Assembly: GCF_025717605.1 (NCBI RefSeq)
Contig: NZ_JAJIRQ010000002.1
Span: 19,884 to 83,883 of the forward strand
Direction of reading: 5' to 3'
DNA from: Paucibacter sp. TC2R-5
Lineage (GTDB): Bacteria > Pseudomonadota > Gammaproteobacteria > Burkholderiales > Burkholderiaceae_C
DNA length: 64,000 bases
The translations under genes and the position numbers were made by a program. Numbering within the stretch: the first letter of the stretch is position 1; each line of letters starts with the position of its first letter. The notes beneath the pieces were generated by a model. The model was not told the origin of the DNA and did no database searches. It saw only the letters and a list, made by a program, of their open reading frames with translations. This document shows, one piece after another, positions 1 to 7,808 of this stretch.

Positions 1-2
1 CT

Positions 3-413
3 CAGAAGCCTGCTGAACTTTTTTTCACTTTACTCAAACAGAGTGGGGTGCAACGCCTAGTAGACACGAGGCTCAACAATACTGGTCAACTTGCGGGATT
101 TAGCAAACGCGATGACCTTAATTATTTCTGTAGAGAAATAGCCAATATTTCTTATATTCACTGGGAGGAGTCTGCCCCGCAAGAGGATGCACTCAAGGCC
201 TTCAAAGGCAAAAATATATCGTGGGAGGTATATGCTGCCGAGTACGTTTCTACGCTTCAAAAAAGAAAAATTGAATTATCTTCAACTGCAGTACTTGGGG
301 AGGGATCGTGCTTACTTTGCAGTGAAGCAAAGCCACATCATTGTCATCGAAGTTTGCTGGCCAAATATTTGACAGAAAGCAGTCACAAGCAATACAGGGT
401 GATTCATTTGTAA
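3..413 (+). CDS. DUF488 family protein, 5' end cut by window
   Basis: The reading frame is open from base 3, so the true start lies outside the window; a GTG at 48 is an internal codon. The visible 136 residues match the DUF488 pattern: an early 'RLVDTRLNN' followed by 'GF.K..DL.YF', and the C-terminal cysteine motif 'LLCSEAKPHHCHRSLLAKYL'. The biochemical role of DUF488 proteins is not established. The next gene starts 3 bases after the stop, so the two are probably co-transcribed. Base composition is clearly AT-richer than the rest of the window, which suggests transfer. Family assignment is fairly sure; function is unknown. Confidence 0.8.
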   Translation, partial: QKPAELFFTLLKQSGVQRLVDTRLNNTGQLAGFSKRDDLNYFCREIANISYIHWEESAPQEDALKAFKGKNISWEVYAAEYVSTLQKRKIELSSTAVLGEGSCLLCSEAKPHHCHRSLLAKYLTESSHKQYRVIHL

Positions 414-416
414 TCT

Positions 417-1013
417 ATGGATATTATTTTTGCCGCCTCGCTGGGTATTAGACGCTTTGCGATTGCGCAATGCTTGAATTCCCTTGAGCCCAGAAACCCA
501 GAGCATAACTACTCTTTTTTTAGTGGGAACGAAAGCCTTCGTGACGAAATGCGCTCTCGATGGCCAGACTCCGCTGAGGTCCAGATAAAGGGCAAGGCAG
601 ACATGCAAAAAAAGCTAAGGGATGCCGCGCATTTGGTACTAATGTGGGATGGTGAGGGGCTCACGGATGTTCTTTTTGAAGCTCGGTACGAGAAGATTCC
701 CACCAAGCTTTTTTCATGCAAAGTAACCCGAATAGTCAACAAGAAATTGACTGACAAATATGACCTCTATATAGGGCGTGGATCGCTATGGGGAAATCCA
801 TTTGTGATATCCAGGGATGATGGTCCAGACAGAATGGAAGTCATTGAGCAGTATAAAAGTTATTTTTTACAGAAGCTGGCGACTGACCCCGCGTTTAAGA
901 GAGGGGTGCTTGGATTGCGGGGGTTGCGTTTGGCTTGCCATTGCAAGCCAGATGCGTGTCACGGTGATGTTATTGCCGAGTATCTCGACGGCCCGGACTC
1001 GGTAAGTGATTAG
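417..1013 (+). CDS. DUF4326 domain protein with SLOG-like N-terminal half
   Basis: 198 residues. The C-terminal half (about 102-190) has DUF4326 hallmarks: 'YIGRGSLWGNPF' and the end motif 'LACHCKPDACHGDVIAEYL'. The N-terminal half (1-100) is a predicted alpha/beta fold; its segment 'HLVLMWDGEGLTDVLFEA' resembles the glycine loop plus helix of SLOG/DUF2493-type nucleotide-binding proteins, but this is only an inference. It follows the DUF488 gene after 3 bases. Both proteins end in a C-x(4-7)-CH-x(4)-A-x-YL motif, suggesting related or cooperating folds. AT-rich codon use unlike the rest of the window. No known function can be given. Confidence 0.75.
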   Translation: MDIIFAASLGIRRFAIAQCLNSLEPRNPEHNYSFFSGNESLRDEMRSRWPDSAEVQIKGKADMQKKLRDAAHLVLMWDGEGLTDVLFEARYEKIPTKLFSCKVTRIVNKKLTDKYDLYIGRGSLWGNPFVISRDDGPDRMEVIEQYKSYFLQKLATDPAFKRGVLGLRGLRLACHCKPDACHGDVIAEYLDGPDSVSD

Positions 1014-1540
1014 CAAGTCTAATAAGGAGGGAAGGCGGGGCCATGCCTCAAAATACCTCCTCAGTTCGACTCTATTTTCCATGGGATAGCTTTAAAAGCC
1101 TGAGGGACTTTGGCTAGATGGGATTCAGAGCGAAATTTTTTACGTATAGGCTTCAACTGAGCCTCAATGCATCGACACACGGGGCTCTTGCGCGCAGCGC
1201 AGCACTCATCGAGGCGACGCGCAGCGAGCCGTGTTCTTTGGAATTCCCCTTCTGCATGGGCGAAGAGCGCAGAATTTGGCGGGCGTCGCGCAGCGACCTC
1301 AAAGACTGACTTCGCGCCCCCTGTCTGAACGGAGCGTAGCGCAGTGAGTTGGGCGCGGCCCGGCAAATTTGAGCACCGAGCGGACCCGCAGGGCCATGCG
1401 GCAGGGGCGCTTTCTTTGCCCTCTTTCTTGTGCGCACAAGAAAGAGGGTCGGCCGCCGGGCCGAACACCCGGCATCGTGCTGAATGAGCAATACACACGA
1501 AGCCAGCCCCGAAAACCGAGCCTGGCTCTGGACCGGACCA
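1014..1540. other. Gene-free stretch, repeat-like, at edge of AT-rich island
   Basis: No convincing coding frame: the frames seen are arginine/alanine-rich read-through of GC-rich DNA. From about 1160 to 1400 the short word GCGCAGCG and close variants recur several times (for example near 1194, 1219 and 1289), followed by the perfect palindrome at 1419-1448. GC content rises sharply across this interval, marking the boundary between the AT-rich gene pair and the ordinary chromosome. It looks like a mosaic intergenic repeat. Confidence 0.5.
1419..1448. repeat. Perfect 30-bp palindrome
   Basis: Two 15-base arms, CCCTCTTTCTTGTGC and its exact reverse complement, abut with no spacer. No run of T follows on either strand, so it is not a standard intrinsic terminator. 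The word TTTCTTGTGC recurs in an inverted repeat at 59935-59967, which suggests a dispersed palindromic family. Confidence 0.85.
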
Positions 1541-1831
1541 TCAGTTCTCCGCAATCTTGCCGCCCTTCAGCACCACATCGCCACTCGCCTTGACGTCCAC
1601 GGCCTCACTGGCCTCGAAGCTCAGCCTGCGTCCCTTGATGACGATGCTGCCGTCTTTCTTCATCAGCAAGCTCGCCTGACCCACCACCAGCTCCAGCGAA
1701 TCGCCCGCCTCAATGCGCAGCTTCTTGCCGACCTGAATACTCAAGTCCTTGCCCACCGTCAAACGGTCTTGACCGTCGATCACGACAAGGCGATCAAGGG
1801 GCGGCGGCATGGCGGCTCGATCTCTGGACAT
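1541..1831 (-). CDS. VgrG-tip-like small protein
   Basis: 96 residues when started at the ATG at 1831, which has GAGGAG 9 bases upstream; the frame stays open further upstream but with non-native composition. The sequence is made of short beta repeats (VGKDLSIQVGKKLRIEAG, then 'MKKDGSIVIKG' and 'VKASGDVVLKGGKI'), the pattern of the beta-helical C-terminal tail of type VI secretion VgrG/Gp5 spike proteins. The OB-fold and gp27-like parts are absent and no other T6SS gene is in the window. It may be an orphan spike-tip protein or a remnant of a vgrG locus; expression is unproven. Confidence 0.6.
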   Translation of the reverse strand: MSRDRAAMPPPLDRLVVIDGQDRLTVGKDLSIQVGKKLRIEAGDSLELVVGQASLLMKKDGSIVIKGRRLSFEASEAVDVKASGDVVLKGGKIAEN

Positions 1832-2024
1832 GGCGAGGCTCCTCATCGTTAGCTTTGACTGGTGAAGGATAGCGGACGGACGGAACGCAGCCCGTGTACG
1901 CCATTCGCCGTATATCCCGTTCAGGCAGCGCTGCCTACATTGAGGACGTCCGCAATGCGATCGATTGCGGCAAGCCTGCCCCCCCCAACACCGACCAGAC
2001 CCCCTTCCCAGGAGCACATCGACC

Positions 2025-3299
2025 ATGATGCAACGCCGCAACTTCTCCCTCAAGACCTTGGCCGTCGCCAGCGCCGTCGCCGGCCTGAGCTTCACGGGCC
2101 TCAACGCGCAAGCCGCCGACACCATCAAGGTGGGCGTGCTGCACAGCCTGTCCGGCACGATGGCGATCTCGGAGACCGTCCTCAAGGACACCGTCTTGAT
2201 GGCCATTGACGAAATCAATGCCAAGGGCGGCGTGCTGGGCAAAAAGCTCGAGCCCGTGGTCGTGGACCCCGCCTCTAACTGGCCGCTGTTCGCCGAGAAG
2301 ACCAAGCAGCTGCTGACCCAAGACAAGGTGGCCGTGATCTTCGGCTGCTGGACCTCCGTGTCGCGCAAATCGGCGCTGCCGGTGCTGGAAGAACTCAACG
2401 GCCTGCTGTTCTACCCGGTGCAGTACGAAGGTGAAGAGCTGAGCAAGAACGTGTTCTACACCGGCGCCGCGCCCAACCAGCAGGCCATCCCTGCCGTCGA
2501 CTACCTGATGAGCAAGGACGGCGGCGCGGCCAAGCGCTGGGTGCTGCTGGGCACCGACTATGTCTACCCCCGCACGACCAACAAGATCCTGCGCGCCTAC
2601 CTGAACAGCAAGGGCGTGAAGGATTCGGACATCGACGAGAAGTACACCCCGTTCGGCCACAGCGATTACCAGACCATCGTCGCCGACATCAAGAAGTTCT
2701 CCGCCGGTGGCAAGACCGCCGTGGTGTCCACCATCAACGGCGACTCCAACGTGCCCTTCTACAAAGAGCTGGGCAATGCCGGCCTGAAGGCCAAGGATGT
2801 GCCGGTGGTGGCCTTCTCGGTCGGCGAGGAAGAGCTGCGCGGCGTGGACACGAAACCACTGGTCGGCCACCTGGCCGCCTGGAACTATTTCATGTCGCTG
2901 AAGAACCCGGCCAATGCCGACTTCATCAGCAAATGGACCGCCTACGCCAAGGCCAAGAACTTGCCCGGCCACAAGGACCGGCCGCTGACCAATGACCCGA
3001 TGGAGGCCACTTACATCGGCATCAATATGTGGAAGCAGGCGGTTGAAAAAGCCAAGAGCACCGATGTGGACAAGGTCATCGCCGCCATGGCTGGCCAGAC
3101 CTTCACCGCACCCAGCGGCATCACTTCCAAGATGGACGAGAAGAACCACCATCTGCACAAGTCGGTGTTCATCGGCGAAATCAAGTCCGACGGTCAGTTC
3201 AATGTGGTCTGGAAGACACCGGCCCCGGTCAAGGCCAAGCCTTGGAGCCCCTTCATCGCAGGCAATGACGTCAAGCCCGATGAGCCGGTGAAGAAGTAA
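2025..3299 (+). CDS. urtA: Urea ABC transporter substrate-binding protein UrtA
   Basis: 424 residues. Start chosen at the first of two adjacent ATGs, with AGGAGC 9 bases upstream. The N-terminus has a twin-arginine-like signal (QRRNFSLK) followed by a hydrophobic stretch ending ANAQA-type at about residue 30, so the protein is periplasmic. The mature part begins 'DTIKVGVLHSLSGTMAISE', typical of UrtA/AmiC-type type I periplasmic binding proteins. It captures urea and delivers it to UrtBC. First gene of urtABCDE, 28 bases before urtB. Such operons are usually nitrogen-regulated; I did not identify a clear NtrC site in the 190 bases upstream. Confidence 0.95.
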   Translation: MMQRRNFSLKTLAVASAVAGLSFTGLNAQAADTIKVGVLHSLSGTMAISETVLKDTVLMAIDEINAKGGVLGKKLEPVVVDPASNWPLFAEKTKQLLTQDKVAVIFGCWTSVSRKSALPVLEELNGLLFYPVQYEGEELSKNVFYTGAAPNQQAIPAVDYLMSKDGGAAKRWVLLGTDYVYPRTTNKILRAYLNSKGVKDSDIDEKYTPFGHSDYQTIVADIKKFSAGGKTAVVSTINGDSNVPFYKELGNAGLKAKDVPVVAFSVGEEELRGVDTKPLVGHLAAWNYFMSLKNPANADFISKWTAYAKAKNLPGHKDRPLTNDPMEATYIGINMWKQAVEKAKSTDVDKVIAAMAGQTFTAPSGITSKMDEKNHHLHKSVFIGEIKSDGQFNVVWKTPAPVKAKPWSPFIAGNDVKPDEPVKK

Positions 3300-3327
3300 G
3301 TAAGTCATTGAGAGAAGAGCTAGCCGT

Positions 3328-4926
3328 ATGAAGCGCCTGCTGAATTCATTGTTATGTGGTCTGCTCTTGTGGCCTTGCGTCACACAGGCCTTGATGACGC
3401 CCCAGCAGGCGCTTGCGCTGGCGACTGGCGACGGCGACGAGCGCAGCGCCGCGCTGCAAGCGATCGTTGCCACGCCGGACGAACGCAGCACAAGGCTGCT
3501 GCTGGCCATGAAGGCCGAACAAGTGAAGCTGGACCCCGCCCGCCAACTTTTGCTCATCGTTGACGAGAAGGGCCAGATGCAGGACGCGCTGACCGGCCAA
3601 GTGCTAGCCCAGCCGCCAGCCGCGCTGGACGACGTGATGCTGAACAACCGGCTGCGCGGCGAGCTGGATCAGGCGCTGGCCGTTTTGCAGCTGTTCGCGC
3701 CGGCGACTACGGCTGAGCGACTGGCCGCCGCTCGATCCTTGCAGCAGGACGCCAAGATCGACTACCTGCCCATGCTGGACTTGGCGCTGTCAAAAGAAGC
3801 CGACGCTGCAGTCCGTAGCGAATTGACGCTGGCTAGAGCCGCAGCGCTCTCCTTCAGCCCTGACGTCGAACAGCGTCTGCTAGCGGCCAAACTGCTCGGT
3901 GCCTCGCGCAGCCCGGCCACCCAATTGCTGTTGAATCAGCGGCTGGCTGAGGAAACCGACCCTAGCGTCAAGAGCGCCTTGAAGAACTCGCTGCGCAGCC
4001 TGGAATCCACGCTGGCCCTGGGCGAACGCCTGGGCGCCTTGTTTACCGGCCTGAGCCTGGGCAGCATCTTGCTGCTGGTGGCGCTGGGCCTGGCCATCAC
4101 CTACGGGCTGATGGGCGTCATCAATATGGCGCACGGCGAGCTGATGATGATTGGCGCCTACGCCACCTATCTGGTGCACCTGGCCTTTCGCCAATGGCTG
4201 CCGCCGAGCTGGTTTGACTATTACCTGGTGCTGGCATTGCCGGCCGCCTTCCTTGCTGCTGCTGCCGTGGGCGCGCTGATGGAGCGGCTGGTGCTGCGCT
4301 GGCTCTACGGACGGCCTTTGGAGTCGCTGCTGGCGACCTGGGGCCTGAGCCTGATGTTGATGCAGACAGTGCGCAGCCTGTTCGGCGCGCAAAACGTCGG
4401 CGTCGAGAACCCGGCCTGGATGAGCGGCGGCTGGCAGGTCTTGCCGAATCTGAGCCTGCCCTATAACCGCTTGATGATCATTCTCTTTGCCGGCCTGGTG
4501 CTGGGCGGCATGACGCTGCTGATCAAGCGCACGCGCTTAGGCCTGTTCGTGCGCGGCGTGACGCAGAACCGGCCCATGGCCTCTTGCATGGGCGTCAACA
4601 CCGCCCGAGTCGACACCTATGCTTTTGCGCTGGGCTCAGGCATCGCGGGCCTGGCCGGCTGCGCCTTGAGCCAGGTCGGCAATGTCGGGCCGGACCTGGG
4701 CCAGAGCTATATCGTCGACGCCTTCATGGTGGTGGTGTTGGGCGGCGTCGGGCAACTGGCCGGCACCGTCTATGCCGCGCTGGGCCTGGGGATGCTGAAC
4801 AAGCTGCTGGAAGGCTATGTCGGCGCCGTGCTGGCCAAGATCGCCGTGCTGGTTTTCATCATCATCTTCATCCAGAAGCGCCCGCAAGGCATCTTCGCGG
4901 TGAAGGGCCGGGCGGTGGAAGCATGA
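3328..4926 (+). CDS. urtB: Urea ABC transporter permease UrtB
   Basis: 532 residues. A signal-like segment (1-22) and a soluble N-terminal extension of about 230 residues precede a LivH-type membrane domain with roughly eight hydrophobic segments, beginning 'FTGLSLGSILLLVALGLAI' and 'GVINMAHGELMMIGAYATYL'. The long extension is normal for UrtB and separates it from LivH. It forms the inner-membrane channel with UrtC. Downstream, 185 bases separate it from urtC, occupied by an inverted-repeat element that is out of place in an otherwise tight operon. Confidence 0.95.
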   Translation: MKRLLNSLLCGLLLWPCVTQALMTPQQALALATGDGDERSAALQAIVATPDERSTRLLLAMKAEQVKLDPARQLLLIVDEKGQMQDALTGQVLAQPPAALDDVMLNNRLRGELDQALAVLQLFAPATTAERLAAARSLQQDAKIDYLPMLDLALSKEADAAVRSELTLARAAALSFSPDVEQRLLAAKLLGASRSPATQLLLNQRLAEETDPSVKSALKNSLRSLESTLALGERLGALFTGLSLGSILLLVALGLAITYGLMGVINMAHGELMMIGAYATYLVHLAFRQWLPPSWFDYYLVLALPAAFLAAAAVGALMERLVLRWLYGRPLESLLATWGLSLMLMQTVRSLFGAQNVGVENPAWMSGGWQVLPNLSLPYNRLMIILFAGLVLGGMTLLIKRTRLGLFVRGVTQNRPMASCMGVNTARVDTYAFALGSGIAGLAGCALSQVGNVGPDLGQSYIVDAFMVVVLGGVGQLAGTVYAALGLGMLNKLLEGYVGAVLAKIAVLVFIIIFIQKRPQGIFAVKGRAVEA

Positions 4927-4929
4927 CTG

Positions 4930-5072
4930 AGAGGCTGAGAACTTTTTACTGCGCGACCGCCATGCGTCGTTGGCCAGATGCTCGAAATCCTCACGTACAG
5001 GGAGTACGTTCCGGTTTCTGTGCTCCGCCCGCCTAGCCTGACGGCCGCTCGCTACAAAAGTTCTCAGCCTCT
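4930..5072. repeat. 143-bp inverted-repeat element inside the urt operon
   Basis: Terminal arms of 17 bases (4930-4946 and 5056-5072; left arm AGAGGCTGAGAACTTTT) are perfect reverse complements. The centre has a second hairpin, ACGTAC-AGGGA-GTACGT, at 4993-5009. No coding frame and no transposase. A diverged left half of about 45 bases (roughly 37 identical) recurs at 15004-15048. It resembles a MITE or palindromic intergenic element. Lying between urtB and urtC, the RNA copy could affect processing or polarity. Confidence 0.8.
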
Positions 5073-5111
5073 GACGCGTCGCACCCAAGTCCATCTGTCC
5101 AAGCAATCGAC

Positions 5112-6212
5112 ATGACACCGAATCCCCACACACAACTGCTCAGCCCCAAAGGCTGGCTCAGCTTCGCCACGGCGCTGCTGGTCATCTGCCTGCTGGCACC
5201 CATCCTCAACCTCTGGGTGCCAGAGGGTCAGGTCTTGCATCTGAGCGACTATGCGGTAGGCCTGCTCGGCAAGTTCATGTGCTACGCGATCTGCGCGCTG
5301 GCGATGGACCTGATCTGGGGCTTTGCCGGCATCCTGAGCCTGGGCCACGGCCTGTTCTTTGCGCTCGGCGGCTATGTGATGGGCATGTATCTGATGCGCC
5401 AGATCGGCAGCGACGGGCAGTACCAGAGCGCCCTGCCCGACTTCATGGTGTTTCTGGACTGGAAATCGCTGCCCTGGCATTGGACTTTGAGCGACAGCTT
5501 CGCGGCCACCCTTATCTTGATCGTGCTGGTGCCCGGGCTGGTGGCTTTTGTATTCGGCTTCTTTGCCTTTCGCTCGCGCATCAAGGGCGTTTACTTTTCC
5601 ATCATCACGCAGGCGCTGACCTATGCGGCGATGCTGCTGTTCTTCCGCAACGAGACCGGCTTTGGCGGCAATAACGGCTTCACCGACTTCAAGCGCATTG
5701 CGGGCTTGACGATCGCGACACCGCAGATGCGCATGCTGCTGTTCGTCATGAGCGGGCTGGCCCTGCTGGGCTGCTATTTGCTGGCGCGCTGGCTGACGCG
5801 CAGCAAGTTCGGCCGCGTGCTGCAAGCGGTGCGTGACGCCGAATCTCGACTGATGTTCTGCGGCTACTCGCCGTTCGCCTACAAGCTGGCCATCTGGACG
5901 CTGTCTGCCGTGATGTGCGGCGTGGCCGGTGCGCTCTACGTGCCGCAGGTCGGCATCATCAACCCGAGCGAGATGAGCGTGGCCAATTCGATCGAGATCG
6001 CGGTGTGGGCGGCGGTCGGCGGGCGCGGCACGCTGCTAGGCCCCATCGTCGGCGCCTTCCTGGTCAACGGCGCCAAGAGCTGGTTGACGGTCAGCGCGCC
6101 GGAGATCTGGCTCTATTTTCTGGGCGCGCTGTTCATTGCGGTCACGCTGTTCCTGCCGCATGGCTTGGCCGGCCTGGTCGGGCAAATCAAATCCAAAGGC
6201 AAGACCTCATGA
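5112..6212 (+). CDS. urtC: Urea ABC transporter permease UrtC
   Basis: 366 residues, LivM-type permease with about ten membrane segments; 'IWGFAGILSLGHGLFFALGG' and 'VGGRGTLLGPIVGAFLVN' are the conserved loops of this family. Partner of UrtB. Its TGA overlaps the ATG of urtD (ATGA), indicating translational coupling. Start is the ATG at 5112, 39 bases after the repeat element; no better upstream start exists in frame. Confidence 0.95.
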   Translation: MTPNPHTQLLSPKGWLSFATALLVICLLAPILNLWVPEGQVLHLSDYAVGLLGKFMCYAICALAMDLIWGFAGILSLGHGLFFALGGYVMGMYLMRQIGSDGQYQSALPDFMVFLDWKSLPWHWTLSDSFAATLILIVLVPGLVAFVFGFFAFRSRIKGVYFSIITQALTYAAMLLFFRNETGFGGNNGFTDFKRIAGLTIATPQMRMLLFVMSGLALLGCYLLARWLTRSKFGRVLQAVRDAESRLMFCGYSPFAYKLAIWTLSAVMCGVAGALYVPQVGIINPSEMSVANSIEIAVWAAVGGRGTLLGPIVGAFLVNGAKSWLTVSAPEIWLYFLGALFIAVTLFLPHGLAGLVGQIKSKGKTS

Positions 6213-7078
6213 CCCCCGAGCTGATGGAGCAAGGCAGCGAGCGGCTGCAGCACAAAAAGGAAGTGCAAGAACAGGGCAGCTCGGGCGGCCGCACCGCTGG
6301 CTATTCGCGTGTGCATGAGCCTGGCGCCTTGGATCTGGCGCATGGCCGCATCCTCTACCTGGAAGATGTCAGCGTGTCCTTCGACGGCTTTCGCGCCATC
6401 AACAAGCTGTCGCTGGACATCGCACCGGGCGAGCTGCGCTGCATCATCGGGCCCAATGGCGCCGGCAAGACCACGATGATGGACATCATCACCGGCAAGA
6501 CCCGCCCCGATGCCGGGCAGGTTTTCTTCGGCAGCACCATAGACCTGCTGCGCCACAGCGAGGCCGAGATCGCCGGCCTGGGCATTGGCCGCAAGTTCCA
6601 AAAGCCGACGGTGTTCGAGGCGCTGAGCGTGTTCGAGAACCTGGAGCTGGCGCTCAAGTCGCCGCGCGGCGTGGCGTCGGCGCTGTGGCACCGGCTCAGC
6701 GGTGTGCAGCGCGACCGGCTCGGCGAAGTGTTGACCCTGATTCAGTTGAGCGATCAATGGCAGCGCCAGGCCGGCTTGCTCAGCCATGGCCAGAAACAAT
6801 GGCTGGAGATCGGCATGCTCTTGATGCAAGAGCCCAAGCTGCTACTGCTGGACGAGCCGGTGGCGGGCATGACGGACCAGGAAACCGAACGCACGGCGGA
6901 GCTGTTTTTGTCACTGAAGGGCAAGCATTCGCTGATCGTGGTCGAGCACGACATGAGCTTCATCGCTCGCATCTCCGAGATCGTCACCGTGCTGTGCGAG
7001 GGCTCGGTGCTGGCCCAGGGCACGCTGGCCCAGGTGCAGGCGGATGAGCGGGTGATCGAGGTATACCTCGGGAGATGA
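6209..7078 (+). CDS. urtD: Urea ABC transporter ATP-binding protein UrtD
   Basis: 289 residues from the ATG overlapping the urtC stop. Residues 1-45 are a polar, poorly conserved extension; the ABC domain starts near 'RILYLEDVSVSFDGF'. Walker A is GPNGAGKTT, the signature loop is 'LSHGQKQWLEIG', Walker B is LLLLDEP. LivG-like. It powers urea uptake together with UrtE. The TGA overlaps the urtE start by 4 bases. Confidence 0.95.
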   Translation: MTPELMEQGSERLQHKKEVQEQGSSGGRTAGYSRVHEPGALDLAHGRILYLEDVSVSFDGFRAINKLSLDIAPGELRCIIGPNGAGKTTMMDIITGKTRPDAGQVFFGSTIDLLRHSEAEIAGLGIGRKFQKPTVFEALSVFENLELALKSPRGVASALWHRLSGVQRDRLGEVLTLIQLSDQWQRQAGLLSHGQKQWLEIGMLLMQEPKLLLLDEPVAGMTDQETERTAELFLSLKGKHSLIVVEHDMSFIARISEIVTVLCEGSVLAQGTLAQVQADERVIEVYLGR

Positions 7079-7788
7079 GCGTTATGTTGCAAGCCAAGAA
7101 CATTCACCAGTACTACAGCGGCTCGCACATCCTGCGCGATGTCAGCGTGAGCGCCAGCGCTGGCCGCATCACCGTGCTCTTGGGGCGCAACGGCGTGGGC
7201 AAGACCTCGCTGCTGAAGTCGCTGATGGGCCTGGTGCCGATCAAGAGCGGCGAAGTGCTGTTCGACGGGCGCAATATAAGCAAGCTGGCGCCCTATGAGC
7301 GCGCCCGCGCCGGCATCGGATATGTGCCGCAGGGCCGCGAAATTTTTGCCCGCTTGACGGTGGAAGAAAACCTGCGCATGGGCCTAGCGACGCTGCCCGG
7401 TGGCACGCCGATTCCGCCGCATTTGTTCGAGCTGTTCCCGGTGCTCAAGCAAATGCTGCAGCGGCGCGGCGGCGATCTGTCAGGCGGCCAGCAGCAGCAG
7501 TTGGCGATTGCACGCGCCTTGGCGGCTGGTCCCCAGCTCTTGATCCTGGATGAGCCGACCGAAGGCATACAGCCCAATATCATCAAAGACATCGGCCGCA
7601 TCATTCGCCAACTCGCAGACCACGGATTGAACGGTCAGCGCATGGCGGTGCTGCTGTGCGAGCAGTATTACGACTTTGCCGAAGAGCTGGCCGATGACTA
7701 TCTGGTGCTGGAGCGCGGCGCGGTGATCTCTCAAGGGACGCGCAGCGAGATGGTCAGCAAAGGTGTGCGGCAGATTGTGTCGATTTAG
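7075..7788 (+). CDS. urtE: Urea ABC transporter ATP-binding protein UrtE
   Basis: 237 residues, LivF-like. Walker A is GRNGVGKTS, signature 'LSGGQQQQLAIARAL', Walker B LLILDEPTEGIQP. Two possible ATG starts (7075, 7084); the first overlaps urtD by 4 bases and is preferred. It is the last gene of the operon and faces the convergent ureD only 20 bases away, with no clear intrinsic terminator between them. Confidence 0.95.
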   Translation: MSVMLQAKNIHQYYSGSHILRDVSVSASAGRITVLLGRNGVGKTSLLKSLMGLVPIKSGEVLFDGRNISKLAPYERARAGIGYVPQGREIFARLTVEENLRMGLATLPGGTPIPPHLFELFPVLKQMLQRRGGDLSGGQQQQLAIARALAAGPQLLILDEPTEGIQPNIIKDIGRIIRQLADHGLNGQRMAVLLCEQYYDFAEELADDYLVLERGAVISQGTRSEMVSKGVRQIVSI

Positions 7789-7808
7789 TTTCTTGTCTAC
7801 ATCGCCAT

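Noticed and set aside
1061-1593. Several overlapping frames in the repeat-rich gap
   Set aside because: Arginine/alanine-rich in all frames on both strands, overlapping one another, no family resemblance.
1935-3647. 570-codon minus frame across urtA and the urtB start
   Set aside because: Shadow of urtA; no motif, no ribosome site, while urtA is clear.
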